This document shows positions 44,715-55,386 of a DNA stretch of 64,000 nucleotides, one piece after another. Positions within the stretch are counted from its first letter, which is position 1. Each line of letters starts with the position of its first letter. The position numbers were made by a program, and so were the translations under genes. Source of the stretch: Jeotgalibacillus aurantiacus (GTDB taxonomy: Bacteria; Bacillota; Bacilli; Bacillales; Jeotgalibacillaceae); NCBI RefSeq assembly GCF_020595125.1, contig NZ_JACNMS010000005.1, forward strand, positions 116,534 through 180,533, read 5' to 3'. A model generated the notes under the pieces. The model saw nothing but the letters and a program-made list of their open reading frames with translations, did no database searches and had not been told where the DNA came from.

Positions 44715-45628
44715 TGAAATTGTAACTTTTCATAAATCTCACGCAGTGCATCATGCAACAGCGGATATTTAAAGGTGAATCCGTGCTCCTCTAAGACCTT
44801 CGGCAGCACTTTTTGTCCTTCTAATACGAGTGCACTTTTATCTCCGAGTGCAAGCTTCAAGGCGAATCCCGGAACCGGCATCCAGTGAGGACGGTTCAGC
44901 ACCTTTCCGACCGTTTCACCAAATTCCTTCATCCGCATCGGGTTTGGAGCGGTCACATTAAACGGTCCTTCAAGCTTTTCATTTTCAATCGCAAACAGCA
45001 CAGCGCGGGCAACATCCTCGTGATGGATCCACGACAGCCACTGTTTGCCGCTGCCAACTGTACCACCAGCCATCATTTTATAAGGAAGAACGATATTTGG
45101 CAGCGCGCCGGCCTCTTTACCTAAAATAATGCCAAAACGTGCACAGGCAACACGGACGCCTTCATCCTCTGCCAACAGTGCTTTACGCTCCCAGTCAATC
45201 ACGGTCTTGGCTAGAAAATCCGTGCCGCGTTCTTCGGATTTTTCGGTGTAGATTTTTGTTTCAGAAGCAGGGTAACAGCCAATGGCGCTTGCGTTGACAA
45301 GAACTGAAGGAGGCTGATCCATAGACCGGATGATACGCAATATTTCATCAGTCGCTTCCATCCGGCTGTCATAAATCTTCTGTTTCTGATCTTCCGTCCA
45401 TCTGCCGTTATTGATGGACTCCCCGGCAAGGTTCACAATCGCATGAATCTCAGGTAATCCTTCCTCAGGCTTCGCACCGTCAGCCAGCCATTTCACATAG
45501 GTCACACTTTGTTTAGCCGGCTTATCCGGATTTCTCGTTAGAATAAAGACTTTGTGACCTTCATCTGTTAACAAGCGGGTTAGCGATTTACCTGCAAAAC
45601 CCGTTCCTCCACTGACAAGAATATTCAT
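44708..45628 (-). CDS. yfhF: TIGR01777 family NAD-dependent epimerase/dehydratase (YfhF)
   Basis: 306 residues, extended SDR fold with ILVSGGTGFAGKSLTRLL (dinucleotide binding), NLAGESINNGRW, the WLSWIHHEDVARAVLFAI segment and a C-terminal DUF1731 region. This family has no proven substrate; E. coli YfcH is related. Start at ATG 45628 with GGAGGG upstream. Diverges from recX as in B. subtilis (yfhF-yfhG). Confidence 0.92.
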   Translation of the reverse strand: MNILVSGGTGFAGKSLTRLLTDEGHKVFILTRNPDKPAKQSVTYVKWLADGAKPEEGLPEIHAIVNLAGESINNGRWTEDQKQKIYDSRMEATDEILRIIRSMDQPPSVLVNASAIGCYPASETKIYTEKSEERGTDFLAKTVIDWERKALLAEDEGVRVACARFGIILGKEAGALPNIVLPYKMMAGGTVGSGKQWLSWIHHEDVARAVLFAIENEKLEGPFNVTAPNPMRMKEFGETVGKVLNRPHWMPVPGFALKLALGDKSALVLEGQKVLPKVLEEHGFTFKYPLLHDALREIYEKLQFQP

Positions 45629-45725
45629 CGGGCATCCCTCCACATTTATCTACTCTACTATTTCCCTCTTTCCTTTATAAAAACCTTCTTTAAATGTGTT
45701 ACAGTTTGAAAAGGAGGTGCTGTTC

Positions 45726-46538
45726 ATGCCGGTTATCACGAAAATCACCAGACAAAAACGCAATGAAGAACGGTACAATATTTTTCTTGACGGTGTCTAC
45801 GCATTCAGCGTGGATGAAGCAGTCCTTGTTCAGTATCAGCTGCAGAAAAACAAAGAGCTGACTGACTTTGATATCGGTGAAATAGAGTATGAGGATGAGA
45901 TCCGTAAAGGCTTTAACAAAGCGCTCGTTTACCTGAGCTACCGAATGCGTTCTGAAAAGGAAATCGAGGACCACCTGAAGGAGTATGAAATGGGGGATGC
46001 TGCGATCAGCGAAACGCTGCATAAGCTCCGTCATTACGGCTATGTAAACGATCAATCCTTTGCACAGGCATTTTATAATACACAGATCAATACAACGGAT
46101 AAAGGCCCGATCCAAATAAAAAACGGATTGCGCGAAAAAGGAGTATCCAACGACATTATTGAGACGGTCATCAGCGAAACGCCTGAAGAAGAATGGAATG
46201 ACCGTGCGATTGGCATTATGGAGAAGGTCGTGAAGAAAAATCAAAAGCTATCCCCGCTCCAGATTAAAAAGAAGGCACAGGACACCCTTGCCCGCAAAGG
46301 CTACAGCGGACAAACCGTAGCTTTTGTGCTGGCAAACCTGACCATCGAGCGGGACGAAGACGACCAGAAGGCAGCCGTCCTCACCCAGGCTAAGAAAGCT
46401 CACAACAAATACAGCCGTAAATTTGCAGGCTTCGAATACGAACAAAAAATGAAGCAGACCCTTTACCGTAAAGGGTTTTCAATGGATGAAATCGAGTGGG
46501 CGATTGAGGAGTTAAATGCTAACGAAGACATGGATTAA
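45726..46538 (+). CDS. recX: Recombination regulator RecX
   Basis: 270 residues, binds RecA filaments and modulates recombination. All-helical three-helix repeats: VYLSYRMRSEKEIEDHLKEY, LRHYGYVNDQSFAQAF, GLREKGVSNDIIETV and YRKGFSMDEIEWAIEEL. Start at ATG 45726 after AAAGGAGG. Longer than enterobacterial RecX, normal for Bacilli. Confidence 0.93.
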   Translation: MPVITKITRQKRNEERYNIFLDGVYAFSVDEAVLVQYQLQKNKELTDFDIGEIEYEDEIRKGFNKALVYLSYRMRSEKEIEDHLKEYEMGDAAISETLHKLRHYGYVNDQSFAQAFYNTQINTTDKGPIQIKNGLREKGVSNDIIETVISETPEEEWNDRAIGIMEKVVKKNQKLSPLQIKKKAQDTLARKGYSGQTVAFVLANLTIERDEDDQKAAVLTQAKKAHNKYSRKFAGFEYEQKMKQTLYRKGFSMDEIEWAIEELNANEDMD

Positions 46539-46543
46539 ATAAA

Positions 46544-46594
46544 AACAGGCCACGCCCATTGCTTTGCTGCGAGCAATAGGCGTGGTCTGTTTGT
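46544..46594. terminator. Bidirectional terminator of recX
   Basis: AACAGGCCACGCC (46544-46556) pairs with GGCGTGGTCTGTT (46579-46591), with inner ATTGCT/AGCAAT; flanked by A5 and TTGTTTT. Confidence 0.88.
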
Positions 46595-46627
46595 TTTAAA
46601 AGAGGTTAGGCCAAATGGCACGATTTT

Positions 46628-46753
46628 GCGAACCGAGATTAAAATTCTGAGAACTTATCCTGAAAGCTTGCGAACCAAGGTCAAGATTCTGTGAACCAAC
46701 CCGGAAACTTTGCGAACCTCAGTCAAAATCCTGCGAACCAGAATTCGAACCTA
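46628..46753. repeat. 21-bp phased degenerate repeat tract T5
   Basis: GCGAACC-type cores start at 46628, 46649, 46670, 46691, 46712 and 46733, each exactly 21 bp apart, plus a truncated TCGAACC at 46745. Read on the minus strand the units are GGTTCRCAGAATCTTGAYCTT, the same unit as tract T3 14 kb away. Sits in the convergent recX/SDR spacer. Confidence 0.92.
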
Positions 46754-46763
46754 CCTCGCCACG

Positions 46764-47420
46764 TCAAACTTCAATCTCATCCTCATCCCGCATCCGCTTA
46801 ACAATCACTTCGGCGACTTCCTTCGGTGAGCGCATCTTCCCCGGATTTTTCACGTGATCCGACTCATCCCAAAACGGTGTATTCATTCCACCCATATAGG
46901 CACGGACAACGCGAATGCCAGCTGGCTCAACTTCTTTTGCGAGGCTTTCTGAGAATCCACGAAAAGCAAATTTTGACGCTACATAGCCTGACTCATTCAC
47001 TTTACCGCGCAATGCAGCAGTGGAAAGAATATTTAAAAACGTACCTTTTCCGGAGGCTTTCATCTCTGGTAAAAGGACCTTCGTCAGCAGCATCGGCCCT
47101 TTGACGTTCGTATTAAACATTTCATCCCATTCATCCGGTTGTGCTTCATCGAGTGAGCCAAAATGACCGACCCCTGCATTGTTGACAACGAGCTCAACGG
47201 GCAGGAGGTCTTGTGACTTCAACTGTTTATAAAGTTTCCCGAGATCCTCTTCTTTTGTAATGTCGCATCGTATCGCAGTCCCGCTGATCTCAGCAGAAAC
47301 CTCATTTAGCAGCTCGGCACGTCTGCCGACAAGTACAATATGATAATCATTGCTTAACAGCTTTGCGAGTTCTTTTCCAAGGCCTGTTCCGGCACCTGTG
47401 ATGATGGCAGTTGGCTTCAT
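46764..47420 (-). CDS. Short-chain dehydrogenase/reductase
   Basis: 218 residues, classical SDR with TGAGTGLGKELAKLL (cofactor loop), NNAGVGHFGSL (NNAG), and the SGYVASKFA (Y-x3-K) catalytic pair. Start at ATG 47420; upstream in-frame codons to 47468 lack an RBS. Substrate unknown. Placed between recX and yfhH and divergent to the latter. Confidence 0.9.
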   Translation of the reverse strand: MKPTAIITGAGTGLGKELAKLLSNDYHIVLVGRRAELLNEVSAEISGTAIRCDITKEEDLGKLYKQLKSQDLLPVELVVNNAGVGHFGSLDEAQPDEWDEMFNTNVKGPMLLTKVLLPEMKASGKGTFLNILSTAALRGKVNESGYVASKFAFRGFSESLAKEVEPAGIRVVRAYMGGMNTPFWDESDHVKNPGKMRSPKEVAEVIVKRMRDEDEIEV

Positions 47421-47525
47421 GTAACATCCCACTTTCAATAGAAAATCTTTTCTGCTTGAGTCTAACATATCTGACGGTTTGTTTCGCTGATACTTTCGTT
47501 TATACTTTGAATGAGGTGTTGAATC

Positions 47526-47864
47526 ATGACAACAGAAAAACGCTACAGTACAATGACTGAGCAGGAATTAAAACAGGAAATTGCCACATTAAAAGAAAAG
47601 GCGCGTAAAGCTGAACAACTTGGGATCGTCAATGAATTTGCCGTACTTGAACGAAAGGCGATCATGGCAGAAGCGTATTTATTAAATCCGAAAGATTTTA
47701 AAAAGGGAACGGTGTATGCAATTAAGCATGATCCGGGTGTGTATTTTAAAATAGATTATCTGAACGGTGTTTTTGCCTGGGGGTACCGTCTCGGCGGTGA
47801 GAAGGAGCTTGAGGCGCTTCCGATTTCGTTATTGGAGCAGTCATCGAAAGGAGGAGAAGCCTGA
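47526..47864 (+). CDS. yfhH: YfhH family protein (DUF1811)
   Basis: 112 residues. N-terminal helical segment (TMTEQELKQEIATLKEKARKAEQLGIVNEFAVLERK) and a small beta barrel (GTVYAIKHDPGVYFKIDYLNGVFAWGYRLGG). Family of unknown function restricted to Bacilli. The yfhJ start overlaps its stop by one base (TGATG), so the two are coupled. Confidence 0.9.
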   Translation: MTTEKRYSTMTEQELKQEIATLKEKARKAEQLGIVNEFAVLERKAIMAEAYLLNPKDFKKGTVYAIKHDPGVYFKIDYLNGVFAWGYRLGGEKELEALPISLLEQSSKGGEA

Positions 47865-48133
47865 TGGACCATCAAAGAAATGAACTCATCCAATTACTGC
47901 GCTCGAAAGATACAAATATCTCATACGAAAAAGCAGGCATGCTGATTGATCTGCTGAAAGAGGATTTCGAGGCAACTTACGCCAAAGCGGGATATGAATA
48001 TCAGGGACAGGAAATGGCTCAGCGCGTGGTAGAACAATGGATTCAAAGCTATGGCGGAAGAATTCATGAAATTGCCGCGATGAACGAAAGGTATGCAGCT
48101 ATTCTAAGCGGGGATGATGATGTAAAGCAGTAA
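47864..48133 (+). CDS. yfhJ: YfhJ (WVELL) family protein
   Basis: 89 residues, helical. AGMLIDLLKEDFEATYAKAGYEYQGQEMAQRVVEQWIQSYGGRIHE region corresponds to the YfhJ/WVELL family, although the WVELL signature itself reads MLIDLL here. Unknown function; in some Bacilli linked to sporulation by expression. RBS AAAGGAGG within the end of yfhH. Confidence 0.82.
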   Translation: MDHQRNELIQLLRSKDTNISYEKAGMLIDLLKEDFEATYAKAGYEYQGQEMAQRVVEQWIQSYGGRIHEIAAMNERYAAILSGDDDVKQ

Positions 48134-48146
48134 ATATCACAATGAA

Positions 48147-48178
48147 AAAGGGGCCTCCATTGCTGGAATGCCCCTTTG
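48147..48178. terminator. Terminator between yfhJ and yfhP
   Basis: AAAGGGGC and GCCCCTTT bracket CCATT...GGAAT; A5 on the left is a U-tract for yfhP on the minus strand. Confidence 0.82.
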
Positions 48179-48179
48179 G

Positions 48180-49163
48180 TTATTCGTTAGGAAGAAAATC
48201 GAGTTTCTTCTGCAGCTTTTCTTCACTGAAGATCCAGCCGGTGTAAGAACTTAAAATAGCAAGCTCTTTATCCATTTGAACAACAGCTACAAATGGATAG
48301 TGGTCGTTACTGCGGTATCTCAGGTCAATAAAACGCACTTCATACTGATCATCGCTTTCAACGAGCTCCCAGCGGTACAGTGGTGAAAAAGACAGAAAAG
48401 CAGAGACGTTTCTATCCGTTTTTGCTTTGGCGAAAATCTCATTGTCCGGTACTGACTTCCGCTTAAACTTATCATAAATCGTCACAGATCTTCCGTAGGC
48501 TCTTCCTACATAAAAATGTTCCTTTGTTTCAGCGGCAATACGCCACTGATAGAAACGGATCGTAGGTGCAATGATCACGTTTTCTGCATCCGGAATCCGT
48601 TTCCTGATGGAAGATCGGACAGCTGACTGGAGCATAAACCTGATGACATAGTAGCCGGCAATGATGGCGTACATGATCAGAAATGTCGGAACCGGATCAG
48701 CGCCGAATCCCCAGATCATGAGTCCGATTACATGTATACCGAAGATGATCGGATCAAACGTATTGATCACACCAAGTGCCACCCATTTAGAAGAAAATGG
48801 ACGTAGAGCCTGGGTGCCATAGCTATTAAAAATATCGACAAACACATGAAGAAAGACAGCTAAAAATGTCCAAAGCCATAGGTGAAGCAGGTTGGCTTCC
48901 GGGAAAAACGGATAAATCGCTGCCGTAATGGCAATCGGCCAGAGCATAACAGCCGGAATGGAGTGTGTGATTCCTCTGTGGTGCCGGATATAAACAGCAT
49001 TGTTGCGCAGTTTCAAAACGGTATCTGCGTCCGGTGCCTGAGATCCTATGACAACGGCGATCAGAACGCTTTGTGCTGTTGCGGGGTCATTTGCGACGAC
49101 AGGATCAATCGCTGCAAGTCCGCCGATTGCAAACCCCATGACGATATGGGTTCCTGTATCCAA
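48180..49163 (-). CDS. yfhP: Membrane-bound metal-dependent hydrolase YfhP (YdjM family)
   Basis: About 327 residues. N-terminal four-helix membrane region with metal-binding DTGTHIVMGF, the SQAPDADTV loop, RHHRGITHSIPAV and FLHVFVDIFNSYGTQ, the His/Asp signature of YdjM-like proteins. A soluble C-terminal portion of about 140 residues follows. TTG start at 49163 after GGGAGGGG; the ATG at 49181 lies upstream of that RBS. In B. subtilis YfhP is linked to sporulation/biofilm regulation. Confidence 0.9.
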   Translation of the reverse strand: MDTGTHIVMGFAIGGLAAIDPVVANDPATAQSVLIAVVIGSQAPDADTVLKLRNNAVYIRHHRGITHSIPAVMLWPIAITAAIYPFFPEANLLHLWLWTFLAVFLHVFVDIFNSYGTQALRPFSSKWVALGVINTFDPIIFGIHVIGLMIWGFGADPVPTFLIMYAIIAGYYVIRFMLQSAVRSSIRKRIPDAENVIIAPTIRFYQWRIAAETKEHFYVGRAYGRSVTIYDKFKRKSVPDNEIFAKAKTDRNVSAFLSFSPLYRWELVESDDQYEVRFIDLRYRSNDHYPFVAVVQMDKELAILSSYTGWIFSEEKLQKKLDFLPNE

Positions 49164-49357
49164 GACAACCCCTCCCTTCATGATGTAAAGTCTATGTTTT
49201 CATTATTATTGCTCATATCAGACTGATCTTGCAATAAGAAATCGGTCTATTTTTCGAAGATGTGCCCGGGGTAAATGGGAGATTGATTTGTGAATAAGCC
49301 AGTCCCAATACTTATATTCCCCCATATAACGTGAACTAACATAAAGGATGGATAATT

Positions 49358-51216
<1,859 letters not shown>

Positions 51217-51220
51217 ATCA

Positions 51221-51251
51221 TGAATAATTCTCACCTGAAACGGTCATATTA
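51221..51251 (+). promoter_or_regulatory. Sigma-G promoter of sspE
   Basis: TGAATA (51221-51226), 18-bp spacer, CATATTA (51245-51251), against the forespore consensus TGAATA-N17/18-CATACTA. 23 bases before the sspE start. Confidence 0.82.
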
Positions 51252-51274
51252 ATGTTCGTGGAGGTGAGAAAACC

Positions 51275-51457
51275 ATGAAAAAGCAAACAAACAAAACACA
51301 AACAGGTACAAACGTTGAAGAAGTACAAAAGCAAAACGCTGCTGGTCAATACGGTGCTGAATTTGCATCAGAAACAAATGCTGCAGAAGTAAAAAGACAA
51401 AACCAGCAATCAGAAAGCAAAAAGAACCAGCCTGCAAACAACAAGCAATCACGATAA
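51275..51457 (+). CDS. sspE: Gamma-type small acid-soluble spore protein SspE
   Basis: 60 residues, very rich in Gln, Asn, Lys and Ala. The repeated segment NVEEVQKQNAAGQYGAEFASE is diagnostic of gamma-SASP, which is an amino-acid reserve degraded at germination by Gpr (cleavage near EFASE). Only one repeat, so shorter than the B. subtilis 84-residue protein. RBS GGAGGTGAG. Driven from a sigma-G promoter. Confidence 0.95.
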   Translation: MKKQTNKTQTGTNVEEVQKQNAAGQYGAEFASETNAAEVKRQNQQSESKKNQPANNKQSR

Positions 51458-51463
51458 CAAAAA

Positions 51464-51501
51464 AAGAAGCTGACAGTCACTCACTGTCAGCTTCTTTTTA
51501 G
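51464..51501 (+). terminator. Intrinsic terminator of sspE
   Basis: AAAGAAGCTGACAGT and ACTGTCAGCTTCTTT pair perfectly around a GACTC-like loop; T tract follows. Confidence 0.94.
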
Positions 51502-51622
51502 TGTTCAGGAGTCTCAAGACGCGGTTGCGGCATATGTCGAACATTCACCGTCATCCGACAAAACTAGTCAAAGGGATTCGAAATCAAAAGTGGAATCACT
51601 TATACTCAGGAGGGATTTCACC

Positions 51623-51871
51623 ATGAATTTATTCAAAGAAAAAGTACATCAGCAAATGGAAATCGCAGAGGAGCTTCTTTATCTATACGCTGAAAAAGAA
51701 AAGAAGAAAAAAATGATGGATTTTTTAGCGTCGATGAACATTGAGGAATCTGCTGAACATATCGGCTACCAGCTGAGAGAGCTTGATCAGAAACTCAAAC
51801 AAGTGCAGGAAATGTTTGATAAAAGAATGAACGAAGTAATCGAGGCATACCACACCAAACCTGATTTGTGA
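51623..51871 (+). CDS. ygaB: YgaB family protein
   Basis: 82 residues, two long helices likely forming a coiled-coil hairpin (EKVHQQMEIAEELLYLYAEKEKKKK, then IGYQLRELDQKLKQVQEMFDKRM). Corresponds in position (fabL-sspE-ygaB-ygaC) and pattern to B. subtilis YgaB; function unknown. Start at ATG 51623 with AGGAGGG; upstream in-frame codons to 51590 disregarded. Confidence 0.85.
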   Translation: MNLFKEKVHQQMEIAEELLYLYAEKEKKKKMMDFLASMNIEESAEHIGYQLRELDQKLKQVQEMFDKRMNEVIEAYHTKPDL

Positions 51872-51901
51872 CTTAGAAAGATCATGCTTTAAGCAAAAGC
51901 C

Positions 51902-52139
51902 GGGCAGGACATATCCTCCGCTTTCCTTTGTCTAGCTGCGGCGACTAGCCCCTCGAGGTCATAAGTCAAAGCTGAACGAGGGCGAAAATCAGCCCTCTTT
52001 TCATCTTCGCCTTATGCTTGTCGGGGCTGGACGAGTCTCCTCCGCTTTTCTTGGTGGCCGGGCGGTGAACCCCTTGTGCTCCGCACAATGGTTTCACCTG
52101 ACCCTTTCCGCCACAGGAGTCTCCGGATATGTCCTGCCC
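51902..52139 (-). repeat. Composite intergenic repeat, copy R9 (A1+B)
   Basis: 238 bp, reverse orientation. Perfect 15-bp terminal inverted repeat GGGCAGGACATATCC. Module A1 is intact, then B with arms GGTGAACC/GGTTTCACC and inner TTGTG/CACAA. Lies 31 bases after ygaB. The 240 bases to R10 are AT-rich with no feature I can name. Confidence 0.93.
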
Positions 52140-52379
52140 TATTGATTATGAATGACCAGCTGATTTTACACAGATTATCGTAATGGCTTGTTCAGATTAA
52201 AATCAACTTATAAACAACTAGTTAACCCTCATTAAAATCCATGTAGTTCTTGGTGTCAGTTGTTGAACTTTCTATGATTTATTAACCAGCTTTATCTTGA
52301 GCATGTTTTCCACAATCTTTTGATTAAATATATTCTAAGAACTATTTTGAATTAGTTCAACGGTCGAGAATTCATCAGA

Positions 52380-52644
52380 GGGCTTGACTCACCCGAAGAC
52401 TCCTGGGGCAGTGAAGCGACAGGTGAGACAGTGTAGTGCGGAGCACTAACTGGCTCACCGCGCGGCCATGGAAAAGCGGAGGCGGGCGTTTAGGGACGTA
52501 CAAACTGGACCGGTCCCGACGGAGATAAAGGAAACACAGCGAACGTAGTGAGCTGATGTTGACTTATCGGACGAGGGGACGGGAAGTTTGCTAGTCCCTG
52601 GCCGTCGGAGCTAGACAAACGAAAGCGAAGGGTGAGTCAAGCCC
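52380..52644 (+). repeat. Composite intergenic repeat, copy R10 (B+A2)
   Basis: 265 bp, forward orientation. Perfect 15-bp terminal inverted repeat GGGCTTGACTCACCC. Module B arms CAGTGT/TCACTG-type variant, followed by the A2 version of module A. It faces R9 in the same ygaB-ygaC spacer, so this 925-bp gap holds both module variants in opposite orientation. Confidence 0.93.
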
Positions 52645-52663
52645 GGTTTTATCTTCAATACTC

Positions 52664-52700
52664 AAAAGAGTCACCCGTATTCGTCCGGGTGGCTCTTTTA
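52664..52700 (+). terminator. Intrinsic terminator
   Basis: AAAGAGTCACCCG pairs with CGGGTGGCTCTTT (one G-U) around TATTCGTC; TT follows. It lies after R10, before ygaC. Confidence 0.9.
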
Positions 52701-52796
52701 TTATGAAAAGGGTATAATGGGACAATACATACATGAGCGGACCTGTATCCAGTACAGGAAAATGTAAATCACGCAGTTAAAGGCAGGAGATGGAGG

Positions 52797-53342
52797 ATGA
52801 CGCTACCAGTTGAAGGGCAAAGTATTCAAATTCACAGCTATAAGCATGATGGACTGATACATCGGGTCTGGCAGGAAACGACTGTTCTGAAAGGGACGCG
52901 TAATATTGTCATTGGCGGTAATGACCGGACGATCGTCACTGAATCTGACGGGCGTACCTGGCTGACGCGCGAGCCGGCGATCTGTTATTTCCATGCTGAG
53001 CACTGGTTTAATATTATTTGTATGCTTCGTGACGACGGGGTTTATTATTACTGCAACATAAGTTCTCCGTTCGTATTCGAAGATGGTGCTTTAAAGTATA
53101 TTGATTACGATCTCGATATTAAGGTGTACCCGGATATGTCCTATACACTTCTTGATGAGGACGAGTATGAGGAACATCGTAAGCTGATGGGTTATCCAAA
53201 TGTGATTGACCGCATCCTGCAGCGTAACGTGGATAAACTGATTCGCTGGATTAAGCAGAGGCGCGGACCGTTTGCGCCGGATTTCATTGATGTATGGTAC
53301 AGCAGATATCTCTTTCAGAAGAGATATCGTTTAAAAGAATAA
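52797..53342 (+). CDS. ygaC: Nucleoside tri- and diphosphatase YgaC (DUF402)
   Basis: 181 residues of the DUF402/Ntdp family; the staphylococcal homologue hydrolyses nucleoside tri- and diphosphates. Recognisable: [24 protein letters not shown] region, [21 protein letters not shown], and the acidic [13 protein letters not shown] metal site. Start directly after AGGAGATGGAGG. Same order as B. subtilis (ygaC-ygaD). Confidence 0.93.
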   Translation: MTLPVEGQSIQIHSYKHDGLIHRVWQETTVLKGTRNIVIGGNDRTIVTESDGRTWLTREPAICYFHAEHWFNIICMLRDDGVYYYCNISSPFVFEDGALKYIDYDLDIKVYPDMSYTLLDEDEYEEHRKLMGYPNVIDRILQRNVDKLIRWIKQRRGPFAPDFIDVWYSRYLFQKRYRLKE

Positions 53343-53351
53343 TGAGTTATT

Positions 53352-53379
53352 TTTCCTGTTGAGCTTCAACAGGTTTTTT
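53352..53379 (+). terminator. Intrinsic terminator of ygaC
   Basis: CCTGTTG and CAACAGG around AGCTT, preceded by TTTT and followed by T6. Confidence 0.92.
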
Positions 53380-53403
53380 CATGGCTGAAAGAGAGGGATT
53401 TTG

Positions 53404-55149
53404 ATGGATAGTATCAAAAGATATATGAAATTTGTCGCACCGTATAAGTGGCAGATTATTTTCACACTGATCATTGGTGTAATTAAGTTTGCCATTCCAC
53501 TGCTGATTCCGGTTTTAATTCAGTATGTCATTGATGATATTATTGGTGGCAATATGACCACGGATGAGAAATTGAATCAGCTTTACTGGCTGATCGGAGG
53601 AGCCATGGTGCTGTTTGTTATTTTGAGACCACCTGTGGAATATTACCGCCAGTATTTTGCACAGTGGACAAGTAATAAGATTCTGTTTGATATAAGGGAC
53701 CAGCTGTTTTCGCATTTACAGAAGCTGAGTTTTAAGTACTACGCCAACACGCGCGCGGGAGAAGTCATTTCCCGGGTAATAAATGATGTCGAACAGACTA
53801 AGAACTTTGTCATGACGGGTCTGATGAACCTTTGGCTTGATATTGCAACGATTTTAATTGCGATTTCCATCATGCTCACCTATGACGTGAAGCTGACGCT
53901 CGTTTCACTCATTGTGTTTCCTTTTTATGCATTCTCAGTTCAGTTTTTCTTTGGAAGACTGCGTTCTCTTACACGCTACCGCTCACAGGCGCTTGCGGAA
54001 GTTCAGGGGTATCTCCATGAACGCGTACAGGGGATGAGCGTGATTAAAAGCTTTGCCGTGGAACCCCACGAACAGAAGAATTTTGATAAGAAAAACGGTA
54101 ACTTTCTTGATAAAGCCATCGATCAGACGAAGTGGAATGCCAAAGCTTTTGCAGTGGTGAACACCATTACAGATATTGCGCCGCTTATCGTGATCGGGTA
54201 CGCAGGATATAACGTCATTAACGAGAATCTTTCTCTCGGTGTCATGGTTGCATTTATTGCTTACGTCGAACGTCTTTACAATCCGTTGAGAAGACTTGTG
54301 AACAGCTCAACAACGCTGGTCCAGTCAATTGCTTCGATGGACCGTGTATTTGAACTCGTAGATGAAAAGTATGATGTGGATGACAAACCAAATGCCTCGG
54401 AAGTAAAGAATGTACGTGGAGAAGTGTGGTTTGACCATGTCTCTTTTGCCTATGATGAAAAAGAGGAAGAGGTATTAAAGGATATTCACCTGCACGTTAA
54501 GCAGGGTGAGACGATTGCATTTGTAGGGATGAGTGGTGGAGGTAAATCAACCATTGTCAGTCTTATTCCAAGGTTTTACGATGTGACAAAAGGACGTGTA
54601 TTGCTTGATGGGATCGACATTCGTGACGTACAGGCGAGAAGTCTGAGAAATCAAATTGGAATGGTCCTACAGGATAATATTCTATTCAGTGAATCTGTGA
54701 TGATGAATATTAAGATGGGGAATCCTGAAGCGACGGATGAGGAAGTCATTGTAGCGGCTAAAGCGGCCAATGCACACGACTTTATCATGGATCTGCCTGA
54801 AGGCTACCATACAAAGGTAGGAGAGAGAGGCGTGAAATTATCGGGTGGACAGAAACAGCGTGTTGCAATCGCCCGGGTCTTTCTGAAAAATCCGCCTATC
54901 CTCATTATGGATGAAGCCACATCTGCACTTGATCTGGAGAGCGAACACCTGATTCAGGAATCCATTGAGAAGCTGGCGAAAGACCGGACCACCTTTATTG
55001 TGGCGCACCGGTTATCAACGATTACACATGCAGACCGGATTATCCTGATCAATCACGGGAAAATCGCCGAAAGCGGTACCCATGCACAGCTCATGCAAAA
55101 ACAGGGCCTTTACTATAACCTGTTCCAGGTACAGCAGCTTGGGGATTAA
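53404..55149 (+). CDS. ygaD: ABC exporter, fused permease/ATPase (YgaD)
   Basis: 581 residues, half-transporter that should homodimerise. Six membrane helices (about 15-310), then the ATPase: Walker [10 protein letters not shown], signature [13 protein letters not shown], Walker [13 protein letters not shown], His switch AHRLST. Similar to multidrug/lipid flippases (MsbA/BmrA type). Substrate unknown. ATG 53404 preferred, AGAGGG upstream; TTG 53401 adjoins it. Confidence 0.93.
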   Translation: MDSIKRYMKFVAPYKWQIIFTLIIGVIKFAIPLLIPVLIQYVIDDIIGGNMTTDEKLNQLYWLIGGAMVLFVILRPPVEYYRQYFAQWTSNKILFDIRDQLFSHLQKLSFKYYANTRAGEVISRVINDVEQTKNFVMTGLMNLWLDIATILIAISIMLTYDVKLTLVSLIVFPFYAFSVQFFFGRLRSLTRYRSQALAEVQGYLHERVQGMSVIKSFAVEPHEQKNFDKKNGNFLDKAIDQTKWNAKAFAVVNTITDIAPLIVIGYAGYNVINENLSLGVMVAFIAYVERLYNPLRRLVNSSTTLVQSIASMDRVFELVDEKYDVDDKPNASEVKNVRGEVWFDHVSFAYDEKEEEVLKDIHLHVKQGETIAFVGMSGGGKSTIVSLIPRFYDVTKGRVLLDGIDIRDVQARSLRNQIGMVLQDNILFSESVMMNIKMGNPEATDEEVIVAAKAANAHDFIMDLPEGYHTKVGERGVKLSGGQKQRVAIARVFLKNPPILIMDEATSALDLESEHLIQESIEKLAKDRTTFIVAHRLSTITHADRIILINHGKIAESGTHAQLMQKQGLYYNLFQVQQLGD

Positions 55150-55174
55150 AAGTCTTATGTATATTTCGTAATAA

Positions 55175-55208
55175 ATAAGCGATCAGATATCACGTCTGAT
55201 CGCTTGTT
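55175..55208 (+). terminator. Intrinsic terminator of ygaD
   Basis: AAGCGATCAGA and TCTGATCGCTT form a perfect 11-bp stem; GTTTC follows. Confidence 0.85.
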
Positions 55209-55259
55209 TCTAAATATGAAATTAAAGTATTCTGCTGAAAATGTATCATTCATTATAAA

Positions 55260-55370
55260 GGGCAGGAGGTATCCGTAAACTCCTGTGGCGGAAAGGGACA
55301 GGTGAAACCATTGTGCGGAGCACAAGGGGTTCACCGCCCGGCCACGGAAAGCGAAGGGTACCTCCTGCCC
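55260..55370 (+). repeat. Composite intergenic repeat, copy R11 (B only)
   Basis: 111 bp, forward orientation, in the convergent ygaD/ygaE spacer. Terminal repeat GGGCAGGAGGTATCC versus GGGTACCTCCTGCCC matches 14 of 15. Hairpin GGTGAACC(C)/GGGGTTCACC with inner TTGTGCGGAGCACAA. Confidence 0.92.
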
Positions 55371-55386
55371 GGTTTAAATCATAAAA

